Shown in pieces: positions 51,449 to 60,942 of a stretch of 64,000 bases of DNA (position 1 is the stretch's first letter; every line of letters starts with the position of its first letter). Position numbers and translations under genes: made by a program. The notes under the pieces were generated by a model that was not told the DNA's origin, did no database searches, and saw only the letters and a program-made list of their open reading frames with translations. The DNA comes from Triglochin maritima (taxonomy: Eukaryota; Streptophyta; Magnoliopsida; Alismatales; Juncaginaceae), in NCBI GenBank assembly GCA_963682175.1, contig OY821781.1:39507254-39571253 (forward strand), in the 5' to 3' direction.

Positions 51449-54204
51449 CTATATAGGTTCTTTACATCGCTTTCGGTTATGCCCTATACCGCCGCATCTC
51501 CCACACCTTACCTTTCTTCCAGAGTGTTCGTCTATCTCGTTTCGGATTCGTGTTGATTTAGGCCGACCGGGAGGTCTTTTGGTTTGGGGAGGCTTCATTG
51601 TGATGTTGCCTCGATCTGGCCAATACCTTACATCAGGAATTGTGACAAATATCGATTTGTACGCCTCCCTGTACATTTGAACCTCATAATACGGGGACAC
51701 CAAATGTGAAGTGTTGACATTTGCATGTCTGCCACTGCAAACTGCTAGTACATGTGAACATGGGACGTGCATTGCAATTATGTATCCACAAGTGCAAGTA
51801 ATAACTCCTTCTTCAAATTTCACGAGGTATTTTTTCTGGTCATTGGCTTCAACCTGATACATCAGCTGGTGGTACCGAGTTATTGTATGTGTTCTGGCTA
51901 GATTACTGTTTGCCATCACCAGGTGTGGACTGTCGGTACATATGTTTCATTCCACGACTCGGCGACGTCCCTTCTTTTAACAAAGAATTTGTTCAAGCGG
52001 AGAAAGGTCATCAAAATCATGGTTGTAATTGGCATACCGCGTGCCCCTCGTAAGACATTGTTGAAGCTTTCTGACATGTTTGTTGTCATACATCCGAAAC
52101 GCCGACCCCCGTCGTGACAACAAGTCCATCTTTCCAAAGGACCTTGATGTTGAATCCACTCGTATATCAGTTTATGTTCCTCTGCAATAGCCTTCATTAA
52201 CTCTTCAAATTTCATAAATGAATGAGTTTTACCCGCTTCGTAAAACTTGATTTGTCCCAATCTTTCCTTACAATTTCGATGTTTAGCAATATTTGCTTTC
52301 ATGTGTTGAAGACAGAATCGATGTACATGGCCCTCCGAAGGTGGAAATGCGGCTCGCAAACAAGCATTTATTCCCGAAAATCTGTCGGTGATAATACACA
52401 AATCGGGTCGCCTTGTAACTCTACTTGCCAGCAAATGAAGGAACCACGCCCACGACTCTGTATTCTCGCTCTCTACAACAGCAAATGCCAAAGGAAAAAT
52501 TCCGTTGTTTGCATCCGTGCCCACAGCAATTAGCAATAAACCTCTATATTTGCTATAGAGGTGCGTTCCATCCACACTGACAACGGGTCTACAATAATGA
52601 AACTCACTAATTGAAGGCCCGAACGCCCAAAACACACGCTTAAACATCTCCTCGTCTGAATTTACCTGGACAGACTCTATTTCGACAACAGATCCTTCAT
52701 TGTTCTGACAGAGAACTGTGATGAACCTTCGCAAATCTTTAAAACTGTCTTCTTCGGCACCATATATTCGGTTCAACGCTTTTTGCCTAGCATGTCATGC
52801 TTTAGCGTAACCAATTTCAAGTGAGTATTTGGTCTTCACCCTTTCCATTATTTCAGCAGGAGTATTTGTGAACTTAGTTCTAACAGATGGCATTATCAAG
52901 TCGCATACAAAATTAGCACTGCATTGTTTGTTGTCGTTTAGCAATATCGGATTGGAACAAGTGTGCTCGGCGTCGTATGTTTTAACTTGAAAATATCTGC
53001 AGCCTTTTGGAACAAACGCATGTAGACGTCATTTGCAGTTATCTTCGTCACGACGAATACAATGAACAGTATACCGTTTCGTTGAAGAAACCACAACTGA
53101 ATACTGAACAAACTTTTTAATGTGCCACGATTGCAGAGCATGAACCAAATCATCTTTCGTTGGAAAAATTCGTTTATCCCAGAAAGAACGATCATCTTCC
53201 GTATGCCAATCACTCTGTTCCAAATTGTTCGCAGCATCGAAGAATGAGTGTTCAATTACCGAATTCTCTATCCAGTTGTCGTCCTCGAAAATATTGGGAA
53301 GTTCATTAAGAGTTGGAACCATGTCGTTGTTAGCAACTCCATCATCAACAACGTCGTCGTCTTCACGGTTTATGGATTGTCTCATCGCATATATGACATC
53401 CTGCGTCTCCGGAACGACTTCATTAGCAGAAACACCTTCAGGTTCATCTTCTACAGCGAATGGTGTGCTGTAATCCCCTAATTCCTCAGTGTCATCATCT
53501 TGAACGCTATGCATCTCTTCCAGGCCTTCTGGTCGACTAAAATTAATTTGGTCAACAACTGACAAACCAAACCCAAGGTAGGGATATGATGTAGATGGTC
53601 CAGCTCTTCCAGCAAACTCATCATGACTGTAATGCGTGGGTTCAAATTACGACAAACCAGGATAAGGATTTGCACTGCTAGAAGGAATGTTACACGCATT
53701 TTCTGGCCATTCGGTGCCTGTTTGGAAGTTATGCGATTGGAAAAATGGCATTTGCTGGTATGCTGGAACTTCGGTTGTAGGATTTAGACTTATATTCAAA
53801 TCTATTCCACAGTCCCAACCGGTCGACCTTACTGTACCATACTCCGGCGAATGAGTGTTCGTTGTCAGCGTAGGGTCGGACACTTTAGGTTCAGCTTCCA
53901 CATACACTCCAACCACAGACATCCGTTTAAACAAACACATCAATCCATAAACCGACCTATCATTGGTTAATGGAACGTATGTCCAATCATTGTTTAATGG
54001 CAATTTGGCCGTCAACTTGACATCAAACATACTGTGTGGATAACAACATTCAGATCTTATAACATCCATTAAATCCTCATATTTGATGTTCAACGGAATA
54101 ACTACCAATTTGCGGTCAGATCCTGTGTATTCTGCCACATCTCCGTTACATTCTAATTTCCCGTTATACATGACCAACAAAGATCCTTCATCATCTTTAT
54201 CCAT
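51449..54204 (-). pseudogene. MuDR-type MULE transposase, degraded
   Basis: DDE transposase of the Mutator superfamily. The likely ATG is 54204, after a 5'UTR intron. Order: N-terminal MuDR/PB1-like domain (MDKDDEGSLLVMYNGKL); acidic spacer; MuDR zinc region (about 53100-52850, YDAEHTCSNP); MULE catalytic domain (VVSVDGTHL, IITDRFSG, HRFCLQHMKAN); SWIM zinc finger CTCGYIIAMHVPCSH (about 51800); CCHC knuckle CGRCGGIGHNRKRC near the C-terminus. In-frame stops at 53649-53647 (TAA), 53031-53029 (TGA) and 52797-52795 (TGA), plus a frame change near 51916-51930, block a full product. Frame is otherwise kept over about 900 codons. Part of the same unit as the downstream-duplicated PMD gene. Confidence 0.9.
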
Positions 54205-54715
54205 ACCTAAATATTTGAAAATGTGTTCAAGTGAGATGATCGAATTTCTTACTAAATACTTAAAAATTTGAAAATACTTAAATGTTTTAGAAGTTACATC
54301 AATCGAGTGTAGTAGCAAACGATTGTAAACGTCGAGCAATCTCTCCAATAAACAATGTTACGATCAATAAACAACGTTACGATACCGTAGACATATAATC
54401 AACAAAACTAAATTCAATAATCAATTATCAAACAAGAAATAAAACGTTTTACCTAAAAATCCAAAATCGAATTCGAGTTTCCACCAAAACGGGTTCCTAA
54501 ACCAACAAAAACACTACAATCATACATAAAACACCAATGTATATCATCCTAATACATAAAAAGGCAAGAAAACGGTGGAAAACGGAAAAAACGAAACCCT
54601 AACCTGAAAATCGCGAGAACCCGTCGTGAGGGAGAGGGGGGCGTCTGGCTGCTTTTATAGACCTCCAGAACTCGGCGTTGGTAACGCCGAGTTATCTTTT
54701 TTTAAGTGAACTCGA
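54205..54715 (-). promoter_or_regulatory. Promoter and 5'UTR of the MULE transposase gene (copy A of a duplicated block)
   Basis: Contains CTATAAAAGC (TATA, 54660-54651, - strand) and a 5'UTR intron with donor near 54297 and acceptor TTTAG before ATG 54204. About 54250-54715 is highly similar to about 57198-57905 in front of the PMD gene, including GTAGTAGCAAACG and GAAACCCTAACC. Confidence 0.8.
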
Positions 54716-55078
54716 CGTTACCAACACCGAACTATTACTTTAGAACTCGGCATCTAGGATGCCGAGTTCTATTTAAGTAACTGTTCTCCTGGCGTGTCAA
54801 TCGTCTCATGCACGATATGAGCCCCAGGAGAATAGTGATTCAAATAGAACTCGGCACTGAGAGTGCCGAGTTCTATTTGATTCACTATTCTCCTGGCAAC
54901 TCAAGTCGAGTGGAATATCAAGTGGGGCAATAAAAAACCCAAACTTACATAGAACTTGGCATTGAAGATGCCGATTTCTATTGGTGTGAACTCGGCAGGG
55001 GTGATGCCGCGTTCACAACAAGAGAACTCGGCATCCTCAGTGCCGAGTTCTCTTGTAGAGTTCATTGATTTATGAACT
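54664..55078. repeat. Central MULE palindrome array
   Basis: Third copy of the GAACTCGGCA...TGCCGAGTTC array and of the CTGTTCTCCTGGC hairpin, lying between the two MULE genes rather than at an end. Confidence 0.85.
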
Positions 55079-55316
55079 CGAGTTTTTTTTTTCATTTCCT
55101 GTTTCACAATCAACGAAAACAATTCAACCACGACACAATCAACGAAAACACAATTCGACCACGACACACAAACAAGTACGATAAAACACAATACAACTAC
55201 GAGTGGAATATGAAGTTCAACATTTTAACATACATCCAAAAGTACCATATAAAAACAACCAAATAAGTTCACAACTAAATATCTATCCTAAGTGACCTCT
55301 CAATCTCTTCTTCCTT

Positions 55317-57150
55317 TTAGTATCTCGCCCCCTGCCGCGTCCCCCTCCTCGTGCTGCATTCTAAGTATCCTGAGTCAGACCGCGCAGCGTCTTCTTGAGA
55401 CTGTGAATCTTCTTCTTCAACCACGTGATCCTGACTCAAATGTAATGTGGGTTCTTCAGCACCAAAACACATCAACCAAGCCTTCATTTTTTCCTTTAAT
55501 TTTCCAACCATCGAAGAGCATGTCTTGTGATCTTTGATCACCTCGTGAATTTTATGGAGTTCTTCGTGAAACTCATAAACTCCGTGCACCTACAGATAAT
55601 TTGTGCACCTACAGATAATTAAAAGTTAATGAAACACTAAACATAATTTTAAAACGTGATCATTGTTTCAATAAATATTTAAATCTTACCATCTCTCGCT
55701 CTCTACCCGCTCGAGGTCTGTATAAGGTATTAGTCGGAGCCAAGCAGTGATGAACTATCCAACGTACGGTGATGCTCCAGTATCATTCCATATACAATCG
55801 TGTGCTCTCTTCAGGAGTGGCACCTAGGAGTGGTCACTCAAACTGTAGATAATCTCTTCTGTGCGACCAATGCTGAATGAATTGGTGATTTTCCGCCAAC
55901 CAATTAACATCCGACCTCCCCTGAGCCGATTTCACTACATGTCTCTCATCGGCTCTGGAATGTGCTGTTGTAGACCGAACTGTCTCATCACTCGGTCTGG
56001 ACAATGCATAACCACCTCACCAAAATTTATAAGCCAAGTACGGCTCGTCCAGATCTCTGAACCTTCCGTACATAGTGGTGGTAACTGACTAAGATCCAAT
56101 TTTGCATAAGGGTCCCAGATCACTTGATCGAATTCCTGCACGTCCAGCTCATTCCGATAAAAATCAAGTGTCGTCGTCTTTGCACTACCCTTGAATGTTC
56201 TTGGTCGTCTCCAACGGGACCCTAATGGTGCTCTCTCGTCCTCCGGGTATACTAATGGTCTTCTCTTCAAAGGTCTCCCAATATGTAGATGTTCCCAGCA
56301 CCACAACTGCAGGAACGTAAGAAAACCACACAAATGTTTCGTCGGAATCAGTGAGGCTTCATCTAACATGTGATATAAGTGGGCCAGAGCCGCACTACCC
56401 CAACTGTACTCCGATGCGACTGCCAAATCTCCGAGCAAATACAGGTACTTCAAGTGAACCATCGTACCACTCTTATCTGCCAAAATACTACATCCCAGCT
56501 GGAAGAGAATGAAGGCTCTGGTGTGTCGTGTAACTGTCTCCTCGTCAGCATCAAAAGGCAAGTGCTGAAACTGAGCTTGCAACCAACCCAGAGTTACAGA
56601 ACCCTTACGACCCAAGTTATCGGGGACCTGACCCAATAAATCCATGCAGACCTCTGACCAAACGTACTCCTGAGACTCACACACCGGCAAACCATCTACC
56701 CGCAAGCCGGTAATCATCGAGATGTCACGCAAGGTGCACGTGATCTCACCATGTCGCAGGTGAAATGAATGAGTCTCCGGTCTCCAACGCTCGACCATCG
56801 CCCCCAGTAAGGTATGATACAACTGAACTCGGCCCAACCGAGTGACTGTGTCAAACCCTGCCATATCTAGCAGAAACAACATTCTCTCATCAATGATCTA
56901 CCATTCGTTGAGCTTCGATCCATGCTCAACGCATTTTACACCATCAACATCATTCTGCATAAATTTAGAGAAATGTCAGAATATTGAAATTCACGTGCAA
57001 ATATTTAACTTGAAAACGTAAAATACTTACAAAATCTTTGAACAAGTCAGACTTGTGGTTGGCCTGCAAAACCAACACCGATCTGTCTACCGGACCCTGT
57101 GAAGCGTAACTACCTCCAACTGAACCAGTACTAGAACCACCAAACTCCAT
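55317..57150 (-). pseudogene. Plant mobile domain (PMD, MAIN-like) gene carried by the MULE
   Basis: PMD proteins (MAIN/MAIL family) occur as host genes and inside plant transposons; their molecular role in the elements is unknown. ATG 57150. Exon 1 57150-57031 (MEFGGSSTGSV, VDRSVLVLQANHKSDLF). Exon 2 from 56954 with hallmark MVERWRPETHSFHLRHGE, then ITGLRVDGLPV and WCWEHLHIGRPL. A TAG at 56900-56898 interrupts the frame, and a frame change near 55940 precedes a recognisable continuation to about 55840. A further in-frame block 55589-55317 (KIHEVIKDHKTCSSMVGKLK) is the probable last exon, acidic and Arg-rich at its end. Non-functional as read. Confidence 0.85.
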
Positions 57151-57905
57151 CTGTACATAACACGTTAACAAGTGAGATGATTGTTCTTCATTACTAACTA
57201 CTTAAAAAGTTGAGAATACTCTAATGTTTTAGAAATTACCTCAATCGAGTGTAGTAGCAAACGGTTGTAAACGTCGAACAATCTCTCTAATAAAACCAAC
57301 TACAATAAACAACATTACGAATCATGTCAGAATTTTTTTTAAAATTTTGACAGAACCTCTCTTATATTTCTTAAATTGGTAAATTTAAACCTGCACGGTA
57401 GAACAAACTAACAATACTACAAAATTCAATTCTAACATACATTCAAACTCACATACATTTAAACTCAAATAAATCACTTTTAAGTTTACATTCATTCAAA
57501 TTAACATACATTCAAACCTAAATAACAACATAAAATCTATTTTTAATCACAATAATAGTACTTAAATTCAACTATTTTTAAGATGACTACCGTAGACCTA
57601 TAATCAACAAAACTAAATTCAATAATCAACTATCAAACAAGAAATAAAACGTTTTGCCTAAAAACCCAAAATCGAATTCGAGTTTCCACCAAAACGGGTT
57701 CCTAAATCAACAAAAACACTACAATCATACATAAAACAACAATGTATATCATCCTAATAGATAAAAAGGCAAGAAAACGGTGGAAAATGAAAAAAATTCG
57801 AAACCCTAACCTTAAAAACTCGGAACTCGGCGGATGGGGGAGAGGGGGCGTCGGACTGCTTTTATAGCCCGACGGAACTCGGGGTTGGTAACGCCGAGTT
57901 CTTCC
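57151..57905 (-). promoter_or_regulatory. Promoter and 5'UTR of the MULE PMD gene (copy B of the duplicated block)
   Basis: TATA as CTATAAAAGC near 57868-57859 on the - strand, 5'UTR intron with donor near 57239 and acceptor TACAG right before ATG 57150. Same order of sequence words as copy A, with about 230 bp of extra AT-rich sequence at 57300-57590. Confidence 0.8.
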
Positions 57906-58414
57906 TTTAGTACTCGGCACTCTCAGTGCCGAGTTCTATTTAAGTAACTGTTTTCCTGGCGCGTCAATCGTCTCATGCACGATCTGAGCGCCAGGAGAAA
58001 AGTTTCTGATATAGAACTCGGCACTCTCAGTGCCGAGTTCTATTTGAATCACATCAGTAAAAATTGAAGTATTGGCCAATAAAAAACCAAGTTGAACTCG
58101 GCATCACCCAAGACGAGTTCTACCAAAGTTGAACTCGGCATCACCAGTGCCGAGTTCTATCAAGTGTACCTCATAAGTGAAAATTTCAAATGTTGGCCAA
58201 TAAAAAACCAAAGTTGAACTCGGCATCACCAGTGCCGAGTTCATCTTTTGAGAACTCGGCACTGGTGATGCCGAGTTCTCTATGCACAAAAAAACAAAAC
58301 CCGCCGCCGTCACGTGTCACCACGTGGTGGCAGCGGGTCTAGTTTGGAAATTACTTTTAATGGAGGTTTATTTTGGTATTTTTTTTTTAAAGATTTTATT
58401 TTGAAAATTTTTCC
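57873..58414. repeat. MULE right TIR with palindrome array
   Basis: Inverted counterpart of the left TIR, with the same CACCACGTGGTG block and palindromes; outer end TTTTGAAAATTTTTCC. Confidence 0.9.
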
Positions 58415-58903
58415 TAATTATTACTACCAAAATCACATTTTTTCCATATAGTTTATTTATTTCTGACAAACTCGTTTGAAGAGATTTTGGTAGTTTTTTT
58501 ATATAATCATGGATGAAATCTTTTTTTTGTCTCCTGTCACAATGTTATGTCCTACGTTTTTTTTGTATTTCTGTAATTTCACGTGCGCATGTACAATACA
58601 TAATAGAAAAATTGAGAGACAAACTTTAACATCTACCGTACAACTTCTTCGTAAAAAAATTGAATTGCTAAGCATCGCCCCAAAATTACTTAAATCGCCC
58701 CTTGAAATTACCATTTTGCCCTTCTCTCATTTCTACTGCTATAACGCGACATTTTACCCTCCTATCACACATCTCTCTTCATATTCCTCTTATAATCATA
58801 AAAAATAATGTTTTGGAGGTCAATAATGAACCAACGGACGCCCTAGTGTACTCGAATCTGGTAAAACATCTAACATCTTTTTAATAAAATAATAATAAAA
58901 AAT

Positions 58904-59128
58904 TACGGGCGTCCGACGGAGCCGCCCCCACGTTGGGGAAGGCGTCTGGCTAAGACGCCTTCCCCATGGGGGCGGCGTTTTACCCAGACGCCTTACCAAT
59001 CGGGGAGGCGTTTTACCCAGACGCTCCGCCCATGGGACAGGCGTCTGTGTAAGACGCCTCCTCCATGGGGGAGGCGTCTTAGCCAGACGCCCCCTCCTAC
59101 GTGGGGGCGGCTCCGTCAGACGCCTGTA
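58904..59128. repeat. Near-perfect 225-bp nested palindrome
   Basis: Outer arms GACGGAGCCGCCCCCACG (58918 onward) and its inverse near 59100-59120 enclose several GGCGTCT...AGACGCC palindromes. Confidence 0.85.
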
Positions 59129-59606
59129 ATTTATTATTATTTTTTATTATTTTTTTAAAAAGATAATTGATTATAAATTTAGATAATTGTTAAATTAATT
59201 AATAAGTTAATAATTACTATATTCGGATGACCGATACCTCTTCGGTACACCGAAAATTCAAAAATTTCCAGATCCAACAATTTCAAAATCCAAAAAAATT
59301 TCCAGGGGGCGCTGCCCCCTTGCCACCCCGCCACCTCACCGGCGAGGTGGAATGCCGCTCGCTCACCGGGGAGCGAGACCCCCGAACGACCTGTCGATGT
59401 GGTATTTGTAAGTCATGATGTTTTACCACCAGAGGATTTGGAACTTAAAAAATGTTGGATCTGGAATTTTTTTGAATCTTTATCACTTGCAAAAAAACTC
59501 ATTGTAATCCGACCGGTTACCACCGAAAACTTGCAAAGAAACGTCAAATAATTTGAGATAACACACCCTATAATTTTAATTTGACAAAAAAAATTAAAAA
59601 AAAGGG

Positions 59607-59822
59607 ACGTCTGGCTAAGACGCCTGTACCATCGTGGAGGCGTCTGGCTAAGACGCCTCCACCACGGTCGAGGCGTCTTAACCAGACACCTAGACAATGG
59701 TATAGGCGTCTGGCTAAGACGCCTGTACCATCGTGGAGGCGTCTGGCTAAGACGCCTCAACGATGGTGGAGGCGTCTTAGCCAGACGCCTCCACGATGGT
59801 ACAGGCGTCTTAGCCAGACGCC
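59607..59822. repeat. Second GGCGTCT/AGACGCC array
   Basis: Seven or so units of GGCGTCT(GGCTA)AGACGCC joined by CTGTACCATCGTGGA and similar spacers. It folds back on itself, the left and right halves being inverted. Confidence 0.85.
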
Positions 59823-60048
59823 CGTGTCGGGAAAAGAAAATCCGCCTCCGTTACTTCGCCTGATCTAGGTGTTTCGCCAGACATTTTCGTGGTGTTGGTA
59901 CTAGGAATGTTAGTAAAACTGAGTCAATAACCTTGTTTAAAGACACGGGACGATATGGGTATTAAATATATTGTTAAGGGCAATTTGGTAATTTCAAGGG
60001 GCGATTTAAGTAGTTTTGGGGCGACGTTTAGTAGTTCCCTAAAAAAAT

Positions 60049-60942
60049 TCAAAGAAAAATCACATCCAAACATATATTTTATGTCTAGCACCTATTTGAT
60101 ACACTTTCTTGTTTATTGGTTTATTTTCTGACTTAAACATCGTCCAACAACTATAGGTGTGTATCTTAAAAATTAATGTGTTCAGTGTGAATTGTTAGTT
60201 TCGCTTCGAGACTCATCAAATCTCACCCTAGCTCCAAAAAAACTCACTTCCAAAAGACTCAACTCAAATCCGATAAATAATGAGTACAACAAATATGGGT
60301 ATCATTCCCAACTCACAGTTGACTCGACTCGAAAACCCAACTTGAGATTTAGTTGACTCAACTCGAAAACTCAACTTGAGATTTTGATGATTCTATTTTT
60401 TTTATAAATATTGTCATCGGAATTAAAATGAGACATTATCTCGTTTAAATAAAATTAGATTCATTTGTTGTTAAACTAAATCATATTCTTGTTCAATACA
60501 CTTGTAATGTTGTTCAACAAAGTCGTGAAGCTTTTCAACAACAAAAAATCAATACAAATTTGCACCACAGATACGATTTTGAACCAATCATGATATAACA
60601 ACTTATAAGTTTTAGAATCACTTGAATTTTGAATACATGTTAAAATTCAATCCAAAGATCGGATTTTTAATTTGATGGTCAGATCGTAAGAAACAAATTA
60701 AAATAAGAAAATCTCATTCTAACATTTTAGTATTTTCATATGTCTAACAATAAAAAACCATAACATGTCCGACTTGAAAATCCAACTCAACTCAACTCAA
60801 CTCGTTTACACCGTACAATTTTTAACTAAACTCGAGATTTTATAAATATTATTTATAAATATTTTAATCTGTCGAATAATATAAAAATAAATAACTCAGA
60901 AATTTTAGCTTCTCAACACTTGTCCACGTCCTCTGTCCGACG
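60049..60942. other. Intergenic DNA with short direct repeats
   Basis: AT-rich. Two copies of a unit containing GTTGACTC-ACTCGAAAAC-CAACTTGAGATTT lie at 60317-60395, and an ACTCA repeat at 60785-60803. It should contain the promoter of the following gene, but no clear TATA could be assigned. Confidence 0.45.

Larger units (their letters stand above)
50688..58423 (-). mobile_element. Mutator-like element (MULE) with two genes, 7.7 kb plus 9-bp TSDs
   Basis: The element is 50697-58414. Its ends start GGAAAATTTTTCAAAATAAA and, on the other strand, GGAAAAATTTTCAAAATAAA. The 9-bp duplication TAATTATTA is perfect at 50688-50696 and 58415-58423, the MULE signature. Terminal inverted repeats extend about 530 bp and include palindrome arrays built on GAACTCGGCA...TGCCGAGTTC. 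Inside are two - strand genes: a MuDR-type transposase (51449-54204) and a PMD-domain gene (55317-57150). Both have stops or frameshifts, so the copy is not autonomous. It lies about 160 bp upstream of the SCD1 ATG. Confidence 0.93.
58661..60039. mobile_element. Non-autonomous TIR element with GGCGTCT palindrome arrays
   Basis: Inverted ends share CGCCCCAAAA-TACTTAAA and TCGCCCCTTGAAATTACCA, at 58672-58725 and, inverted, about 59975-60030. A 9-bp candidate duplication TAAAAAAAT is at 58652-58660 and 60040-60048, low-complexity but the MULE size. Inside are two GC-rich arrays (58904-59128, 59607-59822) of GGCGTCT-GGCTA-AGACGCC palindromes around an AT-rich centre. No coding region believed. 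Confidence 0.7.

Noticed and set aside
58904..59822. Regular palindromic repeats resembling a CRISPR array
   Set aside because: Plant nuclear DNA; repeats are inverted in both halves, without unique spacers or cas genes, and lie inside a TIR element.
59581..59868. Arg/Pro-rich ORFs on both strands (RRLAKTP- and RRLSQTP-like repeats)
   Set aside because: Translation of the GGCGTCT/AGACGCC palindrome array; open on both strands only because of its symmetry.
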